64,000 nucleotides of DNA from Saccharopolyspora erythraea (GTDB taxonomy: Bacteria > Actinomycetota > Actinomycetes > Mycobacteriales > Pseudonocardiaceae). Positions 26,380-35,261 of this stretch are shown here, in pieces. The DNA lies in assembly GCF_018141105.1 (NCBI RefSeq), contig NZ_CP054839.1, positions 3,286,001-3,350,000 on the forward strand, in the 5' to 3' direction. Position numbers and translations under genes: made by a program. Numbering within the stretch: position 1 is the first letter of the stretch; each line of letters begins with the position of its first letter. The notes below the pieces were generated by a model. The model was not told where the DNA came from. It worked only from the letters and a program-made list of their open reading frames with translations, and did no database searches.

Positions 26380-27347
26380 CGACGTCTCGGGTTCTGACGC
26401 TGGGCGAGACGATGGGCCTGCTCACCGGCGGGCGCATCGGCTCGCTCGCGCACGTGTCCGAAGCGCATGTGGGGATCGGTGGCGCGGAGACGAACGTCGC
26501 CGTCAGCCTGAGCAGGCTCGGAGTTGCGGTCACGTGGATCGGCCGGGTCGGAGACGACTCGCTGGGTAGGCGGGTCGTGCGGGAGGTCCGCGGCGAGGGA
26601 GTCGACGTGCGGGCGCAGGTCGACCCCGAGGCGCCGACCGGCCTCATGCTCAAGGAGCTCACGGGGCCGGGGACGTCGCGGGTGTACTACTACCGTGCGG
26701 GTTCCGCCGGTTCGCGGCTGGCAGCCACCGACGTGCCCGCGGGTCTCGTCGAGAGCGTCGGGCTCGTGCACCTCACCGGTATCACTCCGTTGCTGTCGGA
26801 CTCCGCGCGCGAGGCGTGTCTTTCCGTCGTGCGGCGGGCGCGGGCCGCCGGGGTCCGCGTGAGCGTCGACGTGAACTACCGGTCGACGCTCGCTCCTGCC
26901 GACGTCGCCGCGAAGGTGCTGGGCGAGCTCGTCAGGGAGGCCGACCTCGTGTTCGGCTCCCCGGACGAGCTGGCGTACGTGGTTCCCGGTGGCGTGGCGG
27001 ATGATCCTTCGGCGATCGACGAGCTGGCCCGCGCCCTCGACCCCACGGGCGCGCGCGAGATCGTCGTCAAGCGGGGCGCCGACGGTGCGTCGGCCTACGC
27101 CGAGGGCACCGTGGCCCACGCTCCCGGCCATCCCGTCGATGTCGTCGACACGGTGGGTGCGGGGGATGCGTTCGTGGCCGGCTACCTCAGTGGCGACGTG
27201 CAAGGCTGGAGCGTCGAGGAGAAACTCGCCCGGGCGAACGCCTGTGGCGCCGTGATGTGCACGACCCCCGGCGACTGGGAGGCCGCCCCGACCCCCGCCG
27301 AGATCGAGGCATTCCTGGGCGCCGACGGCGACCCGGTCCAGCGCTGA
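26376..27347 (+). CDS. kdgK: PfkB-family sugar kinase, probable 2-keto-3-deoxygluconate kinase
   Basis: The protein has 323 residues. The PfkB N-terminal region is VGIGGAETNVAVSLSRLG, and the C-terminal signature DTVGAGDAFVAGYL contains the catalytic Asp. The length is normal for KDG kinase. The ATGA overlap with the aldolase couples them. It phosphorylates KDG to KDPG. It is the last gene of the + strand operon and converges on the galactonate operon. Confidence 0.9.
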   Translation: MTTSRVLTLGETMGLLTGGRIGSLAHVSEAHVGIGGAETNVAVSLSRLGVAVTWIGRVGDDSLGRRVVREVRGEGVDVRAQVDPEAPTGLMLKELTGPGTSRVYYYRAGSAGSRLAATDVPAGLVESVGLVHLTGITPLLSDSAREACLSVVRRARAAGVRVSVDVNYRSTLAPADVAAKVLGELVREADLVFGSPDELAYVVPGGVADDPSAIDELARALDPTGAREIVVKRGADGASAYAEGTVAHAPGHPVDVVDTVGAGDAFVAGYLSGDVQGWSVEEKLARANACGAVMCTTPGDWEAAPTPAEIEAFLGADGDPVQR

Positions 27348-27588
27348 GCCCGTCCGCGGTGGGTGACTGGCCACGATCGGCGGCAACATCATCATGCAGG
27401 CGCGTCCGCTGCACGTACTTCCGTGATGCGTCGGCGGCGTGCAACAAGCCGGGGTCGGGGTGCTGTGTTGGGTGGGTCCGACCGCACACACGCGTTCCTT
27501 GGCGGCTCAGACCATTGTGTAGCTGCGTACCCGTCGGATGTGGCGGTGGCTTTCGCTGCTTCGGAGGCGACCCGTGCGCGATTGCGGT

Positions 27589-27617
27589 TCCGGGGCCCCG
27601 GGTGGCGGGGCCCCGGA
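27589..27617 (-). terminator. Strong GC hairpin between the convergent sugar-acid operons
   Basis: Perfect 12-bp arms (27589-27600 and 27606-27617) flank a 5-nt loop GGTGG. It begins 8 bp after the stop of the - strand transporter and probably terminates that operon, possibly both. There is no U-tract. Confidence 0.7.
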
Positions 27618-27624
27618 TTCCCGG

Positions 27625-28938
27625 TCAGCGCTCGGAGACCCGTTCCACCCGGCCGACCAGCAGGACGTAGGACAGGATTCCGAGCAGGGTCACCACGGTC
27701 ATGTAGCCGAAGGCCGGGGTGAAGCTGTCCTCGGTGACCAGGAAGCCGATCACGATCGGCGTCGCGATCGACGACAGGTTGCCGATGAAGTTGAACGTCC
27801 CGCCGGTGAGCCCGAGCAGCCGTTCCGGCGCCAGTGCCGAGACCAGCGACCAGGTGATCGAGGCGAGTCCGTTGCCGAAGAACGCCACCGACAGGAACGC
27901 GATCACCATTGCGGTGGAGTCGGTGAAGCTCGCGCCCACCATCAGGGTGCTCAGCAGCAGCCCGATGATGATCGGTGCCTTGCGCGCCATTCCGAGCGAG
28001 GTGCCACGGCGCAGCAGGAAGTCCGAGACCAGGCCGGATGCCAGCACGCCGACCAGCGCTGCGACGAACGGCAGCGCGGCCAGGAACCCGGACTTGATGT
28101 AGTCCATGCCGCGGTAGTCCACCAGGTAGGTCGGGAACCAGGTGAGGAAGAACCACAGCGTCGAGGTCAGGCAGAACTGGCCGAGGTAGATGCCCCACAG
28201 CTTGCGCCGCCCGAGCACCGTGGCCAGGTCGCCGCGGGTGATCCGGGCCCGCTTCGGCTGCTCGTCGACCAGGTCGACCAGGCCGCCGCCGGAGCGGATC
28301 AGCTCGACCTCGGCGGCGTTGGCCCGCGACTCGCGCGGTTCCCGGTAGCCGAGGTACCAGACCACGCCCCAGACGATGCCGACCAGGCCGGTGAGGATGA
28401 AGACCCAGTGCCACGACACCGCCGCCTGCAGCCAGGACAGCACCGGGGTCAGCAGCGCCAGGCCGATGAACTGCCCGGAGGTGTAGAAGCCGATGGCGGT
28501 GGCGCGTTCCCGCTCGGGGAACCACACCGTGGCGACCCTGCTGTTGATGGGGTACGCGGGCGCCTCGCACGCGCCGACCATCAGCCGCAGCACGATCAGC
28601 GCGACGAACCCGCCGACCATGCCCATGAACAGCGTCGCCAGCGACCACAGCACCAGGCACAGCGGGTAGAGCACGCGCGGCCGGATCCGGTCCACCAGCC
28701 ATCCGCCGGGGATCTGCATCGCCGCGTAGGTCCAGCCGAACGCCGAGAGCAGCAATCCCTGCTGGGCCTTGGAAAGCTCCAGCTCCTCGGCGATGGCCGG
28801 AAGCGCGATCGAGAGGTTCGAGCGGTCGAGGTAGTTGATCACGACGGTGCCGAACAGCAGCACCGCGATGACCACGCGGGCGCGGGAGGCGGTGGCTCGT
28901 GCTGCCGTGGTGGTGGCGGTGTCGACCATCGCGTTCAC
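27625..28938 (-). CDS. MFS transporter of the anion:cation symporter family, probable D-galactonate uptake
   Basis: The protein has 437 residues from a GTG that forms a GTGA overlap with dgoD; an ATG at 28929 is equally usable. ACS-family traits are [16 protein letters not shown] in TM1, [18 protein letters not shown] and [21 protein letters not shown]. Twelve membrane segments are visible. DgoT is the Escherichia coli counterpart in function and layout. It closes the galactonate operon. Confidence 0.88.
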   Translation of the reverse strand: MNAMVDTATTTAARATASRARVVIAVLLFGTVVINYLDRSNLSIALPAIAEELELSKAQQGLLLSAFGWTYAAMQIPGGWLVDRIRPRVLYPLCLVLWSLATLFMGMVGGFVALIVLRLMVGACEAPAYPINSRVATVWFPERERATAIGFYTSGQFIGLALLTPVLSWLQAAVSWHWVFILTGLVGIVWGVVWYLGYREPRESRANAAEVELIRSGGGLVDLVDEQPKRARITRGDLATVLGRRKLWGIYLGQFCLTSTLWFFLTWFPTYLVDYRGMDYIKSGFLAALPFVAALVGVLASGLVSDFLLRRGTSLGMARKAPIIIGLLLSTLMVGASFTDSTAMVIAFLSVAFFGNGLASITWSLVSALAPERLLGLTGGTFNFIGNLSSIATPIVIGFLVTEDSFTPAFGYMTVVTLLGILSYVLLVGRVERVSER

Positions 28939-30083
28939 CACTCCGCCACGGAACCGTCGGCGTGCCGCCAGACCGGGTTGCGCCAGCGGTGTCCTTCGGC
29001 GGCGCGCTCGGCGACGTACTCCTCGTTGATCTCGATGCCCAGTCCCGGCCCGGTCGGGATCGCCACCTGCCCGGCGTCGTAGGTGAACACCGCCGGGTCG
29101 ACGAGGTAGTCGAGCAGGTCGTTCGAGGTGTTGTAGTGGATGCCCAGGCTCTGCTCCTGGATCGTGGCGTTGTGGCAGCCCGCGTCGATCTGCAGGCAGG
29201 CGGCCAGTGCGATCGGCCCGAGCGGGCAGTGCAGCGCCAGCGCCACGTCGTAGGCCTCGGCCATGTGCGCGATCTTGCGGGCCTCGGTGATCCCGCCGCA
29301 GTGCGACGGGTCGGGCTGGACGATGTCCACCGCACCCGAAGCCAGCACCGACTTGAAGTCCCACCGCGAGTACAGCCGCTCGCCCAGCGCGATCGGGATC
29401 GGCGAGTTCCGCAGCACGTCGGCGAAGCCGTCCAGGTGCTCGGAGAGCACCGGCTCCTCGACGAACATCAGCCGGTAGGGCTCCAGCTCGCGCAGCAGCA
29501 CCTTGGCCATCGGCCGGTGCACGCGGCCGTGGAAGTCCACGCCGATGCCGATGTCGGGCCCGACGGCCTCGCGCACCGCGGCGACGTTGGCCACGCACTG
29601 GTCGACCTTGGCCCAGGTGTCGAGGTACTGCAGCTCCTCGGTGCCGTTCATCTTGACCGCGGTGAAGCCCCGGTCGACCACGGCGCGGGCGGCCTGCGCG
29701 GTCTCGGCCGGGCGGTCGCCGCCGATCCACGAGTAGACCTTGATCCGGTCGCGCACCCGTCCGCCGAGCAGGTCGTGCACCGGCACCCCGAGTGCCTTGC
29801 CCCGGATGTCCCACAGCGCCTGGTCGATCCCGGCGAGCGCGCTCATGTGGATGCCGCCGCCGCGGTAGAAACCGCCGCGGTAGAGCACCGTCCACAGGTC
29901 CTCGATCCGCGACGGGTCCTGGCCGACGAGGTAGTCGGAGAGCTCGTCGACGGTGGCGGCCACCGCGTCGGCGCGCCCCTCCAGGACGGGCTCACCCCAC
30001 CCGACGACGCCTTCGTCGGTCTCGATCTTCAGGAACAGCCAGCGCGGCGGCACCTGATATGTCGTCATTGACGTGATCTTCAT
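28935..30083 (-). CDS. dgoD: D-galactonate dehydratase
   Basis: The protein has 382 residues, exactly the length I know for E. coli DgoD, and begins [20 protein letters not shown]. Metal ligands are D in [10 protein letters not shown] in [11 protein letters not shown] and E in [10 protein letters not shown]; catalytic histidines are in DFHGR and [11 protein letters not shown]. It converts D-galactonate to 2-keto-3-deoxy-D-galactonate. It is 40 bp downstream of the aldolase gene. The function is well supported by dgoA and dgoK in the same operon. Confidence 0.93.
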   Translation of the reverse strand: MKITSMTTYQVPPRWLFLKIETDEGVVGWGEPVLEGRADAVAATVDELSDYLVGQDPSRIEDLWTVLYRGGFYRGGGIHMSALAGIDQALWDIRGKALGVPVHDLLGGRVRDRIKVYSWIGGDRPAETAQAARAVVDRGFTAVKMNGTEELQYLDTWAKVDQCVANVAAVREAVGPDIGIGVDFHGRVHRPMAKVLLRELEPYRLMFVEEPVLSEHLDGFADVLRNSPIPIALGERLYSRWDFKSVLASGAVDIVQPDPSHCGGITEARKIAHMAEAYDVALALHCPLGPIALAACLQIDAGCHNATIQEQSLGIHYNTSNDLLDYLVDPAVFTYDAGQVAIPTGPGLGIEINEEYVAERAAEGHRWRNPVWRHADGSVAEW

Positions 30084-30123
30084 TGGTGCGTTTCCTTCTC
30101 CTGGTGCTGTCGGTGCCACCGGC

Positions 30124-30738
30124 TCAGCCGGTGGCACCGGCCCAGGCGCGCCGCATCGCGACGGCCCGGGCGCCGACCTGTTCGGGGGTGTCCCCGGGCC
30201 GGTAGAGCGCGGAGCCGAGCCCGGCGCCGCCCGCTCCGGCCGCCGCCCACGCGGCGAGGTTGGTCTCGTCGACCCCGCCGACCGGCAGCAGTTCGACGTC
30301 CGGCGGCAGGACCGCCCGCCAGGCCTTCATCCCGGCGATCCCCACCGCGTCGGCGGGGAACAACTTCAGGTGCCGCGCCCCGGCCGCGACGGCGGCGAAC
30401 GCCTCGGTCGGCGTCGCCACCCCGGGGTAGGGCCGCATGCCGGCCTCCACCGCCGCGGCGATGACCGCGGGATCGGTGTTGGGCGCGACGACGATCCGCG
30501 CGCCGGCGGCGCGGGCGCGCGGCACGTCCGCGGCGTCGACCACGGTGCCGACACCCACCGCGCAGCGCTCGCCCAGGGACGCGGCCAGCCGCTCGACCGA
30601 GGCGAACGGGTCCGGTGAGTTCAGCGGGACCTCGATGGCGTCGATGCCAGCCTCGGCGAGCGCCTCGCCGACGGCGAGCACCTCGTCCGGCGTGACGCCG
30701 CGCAGGATCGCGACCAATCCGGTGCCGTTCACTGCCAT
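30124..30738 (-). CDS. dgoA: 2-dehydro-3-deoxy-6-phosphogalactonate aldolase
   Basis: The protein has 204 residues with KDPG/KDPGal-aldolase motifs: [31 protein letters not shown], and the Schiff-base lysine in [11 protein letters not shown]. The LNSPDPF stretch is typical of the galactonate enzyme. It cleaves KDPGal to pyruvate and glyceraldehyde 3-phosphate. The start overlaps the dgoK stop by 10 bp. Confidence 0.92.
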   Translation of the reverse strand: MAVNGTGLVAILRGVTPDEVLAVGEALAEAGIDAIEVPLNSPDPFASVERLAASLGERCAVGVGTVVDAADVPRARAAGARIVVAPNTDPAVIAAAVEAGMRPYPGVATPTEAFAAVAAGARHLKLFPADAVGIAGMKAWRAVLPPDVELLPVGGVDETNLAAWAAAGAGGAGLGSALYRPGDTPEQVGARAVAMRRAWAGATG

Positions 30739-31715
30739 TGCTGCTCCTGTGCTTCGGGGTGGTGGAGTCCGGTCGAGCGCGCGATCCGCCAGAGCCCGCG
30801 CGCCGCGACGTCCTCGGTCAGCACGGTCGGCGCGACGCCGTGCGCCGCCAGCGCCCGCTCGTAGCGGCGGCACAGGTCCTCGGTGCCGCACAACAGCACC
30901 CGGCCCCGGCCGGTGGTCGGCAGCAGGTGCGCGACCTCGTCGGCGATGAGCACGCCGGAGACGTAGTCGGCCACCGATGCCGGGTTCAGGAGGCCGTCGA
31001 GCACGAGCGGGCGGGCGCCGAAGAGCTCGGCCGCCAGGCCGCGCGAGCGCCCGGCGGTCAGGCCGCGGGTGAAGGCCTCGTCGTCGCGGCGCGGTTCGGC
31101 GGCCGTGCGGGCGAGGATCCCGTCGCTGGTCAGCAGGCCGAACAGCTCGCCGGACATCGCCGTGGCGAACGTGATCACCTTGCCGTTGTCGACCCGGACC
31201 CACTTGCCGTGCGTGCCGGGCAGGACCAGGGTGACCGCGCCGGTGGGATCGCCCAGCGCTTCGAGCGCACCGATGATCTGGGTTTCCTCGCCGCGGATCA
31301 CGTCGCCGGGCACGCCGTCGGCGGACGGGACCCGCAGGCCGGGCACGAGGTGCGCGACGCCTCGGCGGTGCCGCACCCGGACGAGCGTGTCGGCGCCGAA
31401 ACGCAGGTCGGCGGGGACGGTGCGGTAGCCGGCCTCGGCCCAGCCCTGTGCGCTGCCGACCATGCCGCAGGCGATCACCGGCAGGTGCGGGTGCGCGGTG
31501 ACCCAGTCGCCGCAGGCCGACCAGAACGCCGCCTCGTAGGCGAGTTCGCGCGCGCGGCCGTCGCGGACGTCGATGCCCGCGGTGGTGGCGAGCAGGCCCT
31601 GGTCCGGACGGCGCACGTCGATGATCCCGCCGGCGCGGTCGAGCAGCCACGCGCGCTGTGCGGAAGTTCCCCAGTCGAGCGCGATCAGGCTCGGGGTGCG
31701 GCGGGCGTCGGTCAT
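30729..31715 (-). CDS. dgoK: 2-dehydro-3-deoxygalactonokinase
   Basis: The protein has 328 residues. DgoK family motifs are IALDWGTSAQRAWLLD at the N terminus and VTLVLPGTHGKWVRVDNGKV in the middle; FATAMSGELFGLL follows. It phosphorylates 2-keto-3-deoxygalactonate. It is the first gene of the operon and is divergent from an IclR regulator across 65 bp. Confidence 0.93.
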   Translation of the reverse strand: MTDARRTPSLIALDWGTSAQRAWLLDRAGGIIDVRRPDQGLLATTAGIDVRDGRARELAYEAAFWSACGDWVTAHPHLPVIACGMVGSAQGWAEAGYRTVPADLRFGADTLVRVRHRRGVAHLVPGLRVPSADGVPGDVIRGEETQIIGALEALGDPTGAVTLVLPGTHGKWVRVDNGKVITFATAMSGELFGLLTSDGILARTAAEPRRDDEAFTRGLTAGRSRGLAAELFGARPLVLDGLLNPASVADYVSGVLIADEVAHLLPTTGRGRVLLCGTEDLCRRYERALAAHGVAPTVLTEDVAARGLWRIARSTGLHHPEAQEQQWQ

Positions 31716-31747
31716 GGGCGGAACTGTGCGAGATGCTTCCCGATAAT

Positions 31748-31777
31748 GCGAACACGGTCCCTATATGTAGGATTCGC
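31748..31777. promoter_or_regulatory. Dyad in the dgoK/IclR divergent promoter, candidate operator
   Basis: Outer arms GCGAA (31748-31752) and TTCGC (31773-31777) enclose a near-palindromic core CCTATATGTAGG. The site sits a few bases before the IclR start codon at 31781 and 33-62 bp upstream of dgoK, well placed for autoregulation and operon control. Confidence 0.5.
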
Positions 31778-31780
31778 GGC

Positions 31781-32551
31781 ATGGTCACCGACGACTCCGC
31801 CGCTCCTCCGGGCACCCAGACGCTGGCCAGAGGCCTCGCGGTGGTGCGCGCCGTCGCCGACGGCGCCGCCGATCTGCGCGCCCTCGTCGAGCGGACCGGC
31901 CTGGGCCGCAGCACGGCGCACCGGCTGGTGCAGCTGCTGGTGCGCGAGGGGTACCTGCGGTCCGGGCGGGACGGCTACGTGCTCGGCCCGACGCTCATCG
32001 AACTCGGTTTCCAGGCGCTGCACGGGAATCCGCTGCCGGTGGTGGCCCGACCCGTCCTCGAAGAGCTCTCGGAGCAGTTGCAGGACACCGTCCACCTCGC
32101 GGTGCGCGACGGCTCATCGGTGCTCTACCTCGACAAGCTGCCTGGTTCCCGCGGTGCGGAGATGCGCTCCCGGATCGGGCACCGGATGCCGCTCACCCGC
32201 ACCGGCGTCGGCATGGCCCTGCTGTTGGACTCGCCGCAGGAGTGGGAGCAGCTCTATCAGGCCGAGACCGCGGTGGAGCCCGACCTCGCCCCCGACGACG
32301 ACCTCGAGGCGTTCACCGCCCGGATGCGCGAGTACGTGAAGTCGCAGGTGGCGATGGACGTCGAGGACAACGAGCCGGGCATCCGCTGCGTGGCCGCCCC
32401 GATCCGCGACGCCGCCGGAGCCCTGGTGGGCGCGATCAGCGTGTCGGCCACCCGCCCGTACATGCCCGCGGCCCGGATGCGCGGCCTGGTCAAAGTGGTC
32501 AGCCGCAGCGCCCAGCGGATCTCCGCAGCCCTGGGTCACCGAACTCTCTGA
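31781..32551 (+). CDS. IclR-family regulator of the galactonate operon
   Basis: The protein has 256 residues. The winged helix lies at about 15-70 (LRALVERTGLGRSTAHRLVQLLV), and the effector domain follows (SVLYLDKLPGSRGAEMRSRIG, MPLTRTGVGMALL, GIRCVAAPIRDAAGALVGAIS). It is divergent from dgoK, so galactonate or an operon intermediate is the likely effector. E. coli uses a GntR-type DgoR, whereas here the regulator is IclR-type. It resembles in layout the IclR protein at 19466-20257, but the sequences differ clearly. Confidence 0.9.
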   Translation: MVTDDSAAPPGTQTLARGLAVVRAVADGAADLRALVERTGLGRSTAHRLVQLLVREGYLRSGRDGYVLGPTLIELGFQALHGNPLPVVARPVLEELSEQLQDTVHLAVRDGSSVLYLDKLPGSRGAEMRSRIGHRMPLTRTGVGMALLLDSPQEWEQLYQAETAVEPDLAPDDDLEAFTARMREYVKSQVAMDVEDNEPGIRCVAAPIRDAAGALVGAISVSATRPYMPAARMRGLVKVVSRSAQRISAALGHRTL

Positions 32552-32610
32552 GCGCGAGGCGAGGTGGACGTCGCTCGGCCTCACGTCGGTGCCGGACATG
32601 CAGTGAAAAA

Positions 32611-32622
32611 AGTGATATCACT
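32611..32622. promoter_or_regulatory. Perfect palindrome AGTGATATCACT upstream of the SPFH gene
   Basis: A 12-bp perfect palindrome is flanked by GTGAAAAA on the left and a -10-like TATGTT on the right (32628-32633), so it would sit within the core promoter. The RHH protein encoded two genes downstream is the natural candidate ligand. The start codon at 32665 is 42 bp away. Confidence 0.55.
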
Positions 32623-32664
32623 GTGCTATGTTCACGGCACGGGTTCAGCAAGGGAGGGGCCGAG

Positions 32665-33594
32665 ATGTTGCATGCTGATCAGGAGCGGATCGCCGCGGAG
32701 GTGCCGGTCGCGATGCCCGAGCTGGGCGTGCGGGAGCGTCCGGCGACGAGGGGCCCGGGGCTGCTCATGCTCGCGCTGGTCCTGGCACTGGTAGTTGTCG
32801 GCGCGGTGACGGTGATCGCGGGCGTGGCGGCTGGGTCCGGTCTCTCGGTGCTGGCCGGTGTCGTGGTGGTCGTCGCTGGTTTCGTGTTGGCTTTCGGGTT
32901 GGTGGCGGTGTCGCCGGGGGAGGCCCGGGTGCTGCAGTTCCTCGGGCGCTACACCGGCACGCTGCGGCCGGCCGGGCTGCACTGGGTGAACCCGCTGGCG
33001 ACCAAGCGCAAGATCTCCACCCGGATCCGCAATCATGAGACCGCGGTGATGAAGGTCAACGACGCTGACGGCAATCCGATCGAGATCGCCGCGGTCGTGG
33101 TGTGGCAGGTCGCCGACACCGCGCAGGCGTGCTTCGAGGTGGACAGCTTCATCACGTTCGTGGAGACCCAGACCGAGACCGCGGTGCGCCACATCGCGAC
33201 CAGCTATCCGTACGACAGCCATGGGGAAGAGGGGCTGTCGCTGCGGGAGAACGCCGACGAGATCACGGGCAAGCTCTCCGCCGAGATCGCCGCGCGTGTG
33301 CAGGCGGCCGGGGTCACCGTGGTCGAGTCCCGGCTGACGCATCTGGCCTACGCGCCCGAGATCGCGCAGGCGATGTTGCAGCGACAGCAGGCCAATGCGG
33401 TGGTGGCCGCTCGGCAGCGCATCGTCGAGGGCGCGGTCGGCATGGTCGATCTGGCCCTGCAACGGCTAGACGAGCACGACGTGGTGGAACTGGACGAGGA
33501 GCGCAAGGCGGCCATGATCAGCAACCTGCTGGTCGTGCTCTGCGGTGACCGTGCGACCCAGCCGGTGGTCAACGCGGGTTCGCTGTATCACTGA
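32665..33594 (+). CDS. SPFH/band-7 domain membrane protein
   Basis: The protein has 309 residues from the ATG at 32665, which has a GGGAGGGG site; longer frames upstream run over the palindromic promoter. Two hydrophobic segments lie at about 30-80, followed by the band-7 domain ([55 protein letters not shown]) and a charged helical tail with [25 protein letters not shown] proteins form membrane-associated oligomeric scaffolds (stomatin/slipin/flotillin group). It lies 6 bp before a ribbon-helix-helix gene, an arrangement I have seen described for actinobacterial SPFH loci. The function of such pairs is not established. Confidence 0.9.
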   Translation: MLHADQERIAAEVPVAMPELGVRERPATRGPGLLMLALVLALVVVGAVTVIAGVAAGSGLSVLAGVVVVVAGFVLAFGLVAVSPGEARVLQFLGRYTGTLRPAGLHWVNPLATKRKISTRIRNHETAVMKVNDADGNPIEIAAVVVWQVADTAQACFEVDSFITFVETQTETAVRHIATSYPYDSHGEEGLSLRENADEITGKLSAEIAARVQAAGVTVVESRLTHLAYAPEIAQAMLQRQQANAVVAARQRIVEGAVGMVDLALQRLDEHDVVELDEERKAAMISNLLVVLCGDRATQPVVNAGSLYH

Positions 33595-33599
33595 CTCCG

Positions 33600-33815
33600 A
33601 TGGCGTCGCGCAAAAGCTTCCTGCTCCGCCTGGACCCGGCGATCCACGACGCTGTGACCAGGTGGGCGAATGACGAGCTGCGCAGTACCAACGCGCAGGT
33701 CGAGTTCCTCCTGCGCAAGGCGCTGGCCGAGGCGGGCCGGCTGCCCAGCGCGGCGGGAAAGCCTCCTCGTCGTGGCCGCCCCCGCAAGGACCAGGCGGAG
33801 GGGGAGACTCCGTAG
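33600..33815 (+). CDS. Arc-type ribbon-helix-helix DNA-binding protein
   Basis: The protein has 71 residues. The RHH domain is at 1-47 (KSFLLRLDPAIHDAVTRWAN, then TNAQVEFLLRKALAEAG), with a basic tail PPRRGRPRKDQ. The N-terminal strand KSFLLRL is the DNA-contacting element in this fold. It is only 5 bp after the SPFH stop, so the two form an operon. It may act as autorepressor through the palindrome at 32611-32622. Confidence 0.82.
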   Translation: MASRKSFLLRLDPAIHDAVTRWANDELRSTNAQVEFLLRKALAEAGRLPSAAGKPPRRGRPRKDQAEGETP

Positions 33816-34128
33816 CCGCTCGGGTGGACCTTCTGTAGTTGCCGACCATGTGTGAGGACGCCGCGCTGACGAGGCCCGGCCTGTCACGTCAACGTCAGTA
33901 GCACGCCTGGTCAGCGTGGTGCCCTCGGTCGAATGTAGTCGGGCTCGCTCATCCCGGCCTCTGGTGTGTCGTGACGGGCCGCCGCCCGTTTCGCCGAGTG
34001 GCGGCCGGTCGTCTGCCGGCAGGGCGACGTGCTCGGCCCGTCCTTTTGCCTGCGCGCTGGGAAGGCAGACGACCAGCGCGGGCAGGACTTGTCGAGGCGA
34101 CTTCTCGTCGGAAGAACCCGGCTCCCGT
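33816..34128. other. 313-bp convergent intergenic region
   Basis: It lies between the RHH gene and the 3' end of the DUF2855 gene. No convincing gene, hairpin or repeat was recognised. Confidence 0.5.
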
Positions 34129-35214
34129 TCAGAGAGCAACCACATGCCCGGTGCGCGGGGCGGCGCGCCCGGACTGGACTTCGCTCCAGACCTTCTTGAG
34201 GGCCTCCGGGCCGTGGCCGTGGACGACGTCAACCCACTGCTCGACCACGGGTGCGAAGCGTTGCCAGGCGTCGGCGAAGCGGCGGTCCAGTCCGGCGCGT
34301 CCCCAGTCATCGATCCGCTTGCGCATCTGGTCGGGTGCGAAGAACATGCCCGGTCCGGTCTCGGCCAGCGTCCCGGCGGGGCCGGGCTGCTGGTTGGTGA
34401 TGCCGACGACCACGGAGTGCGCCAGGGCATCGCCGAGGTGAGCGCGCAGCGCGTCGGTGAGCGCCTCGTCGCCGGCGAAGTCGGCGTACAGGGTGGGAGT
34501 GGTGGGGGAGAGCCGGGTGAGGTCCTCGTATGCCAGCACGTGGTCGTAGCAGCCCAGGCTCTCGGTGAATGCGAGGTTGCGCCGGGACGTCAGGCCCACC
34601 ACCTCGCACCCCTGCCCCTGGAGCAGGAAGGCGGCTCCGTAGGCGGTCTTGCTCGACGCCGACGACAAGACGGTGGTGCGAGCGCCCAGCCAGGCGTTGT
34701 CGACGAGCCAGTCGGCCAGCATGAAAGAGGTCCAGAACAGCGGCCGGTAGAGGATTTGCAGGTCCTCGCGGTCTGCCTCGTAGGCGAGGTCGCCCGTGAT
34801 GAGGGCATAGGCGTTGTAGGGAGAGGGCAGCGTCTTCCGGTGCGGGCTCGCATCCCGGAAGCCGCGCTCGTCCACCCGCCCGGGGCGCACCACCAGGTGG
34901 CTGCCTGACGGCAGGTAGCCGTAGAGACGGCTGCCCGGTTCGACGCCGTCGACCCGCGAGGCGGCGACCTCGGCGAAGCCCCACACGGGGACGATGCCCC
35001 AGCCTGCCGTGGTCGGGAAGAACTCCCAGTAGCGGAAGGAATCACCGAGCGCGGCATAGGTGACGTTGTTGGCGGTGACGCCGACCCGGTCGACCCGCAG
35101 CAGCGCCTCGCCGTCTTGGATCTCCGGGATCGGTGCGTCGAGCAGTTGGGCGGTCGAGACGTCGTCGCGGTCGACGATCAGGTTCCAGGCTCCTGCGGTG
35201 CCATTGGCGTCCAT
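34129..35214 (-). CDS. DUF2855 family protein (quinone-oxidoreductase-like fold)
   Basis: The protein has 361 residues. The N-terminal half resembles the GroES-like part of medium-chain reductases (GEALLRVDRVGVTANNVTYAALG, GIVPVWGFAEV), followed by a DUF2855-specific region (FRDASPHRKTLPSPYNAY, LFWTSFMLADWL) and a degenerate Rossmann segment (VLSSASSKTAYGAAFLL). There are no zinc ligands. Biochemical activity is unknown for the family. It is divergent from a TetR gene across a 47-bp spacer with an operator-like dyad, suggesting TetR control. Confidence 0.85.
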   Translation of the reverse strand: MDANGTAGAWNLIVDRDDVSTAQLLDAPIPEIQDGEALLRVDRVGVTANNVTYAALGDSFRYWEFFPTTAGWGIVPVWGFAEVAASRVDGVEPGSRLYGYLPSGSHLVVRPGRVDERGFRDASPHRKTLPSPYNAYALITGDLAYEADREDLQILYRPLFWTSFMLADWLVDNAWLGARTTVLSSASSKTAYGAAFLLQGQGCEVVGLTSRRNLAFTESLGCYDHVLAYEDLTRLSPTTPTLYADFAGDEALTDALRAHLGDALAHSVVVGITNQQPGPAGTLAETGPGMFFAPDQMRKRIDDWGRAGLDRRFADAWQRFAPVVEQWVDVVHGHGPEALKKVWSEVQSGRAAPRTGHVVAL

Positions 35215-35228
35215 GGCCGGAACGTACT

Positions 35229-35248
35229 TGAATCCGGATTCGGATTCA
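35229..35248. promoter_or_regulatory. Operator-like dyad between DUF2855 and TetR genes
   Basis: TGAATCCGGATTCGGATTCA is symmetric in 8-bp arms (TGAATCCG/CGGATTCA), with mismatches only at the centre. Centred in the 47-bp divergent spacer, it probably binds the adjacent TetR and would block both promoters. Confidence 0.7.
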
Positions 35249-35261
35249 ATGGAAGGGTAGG

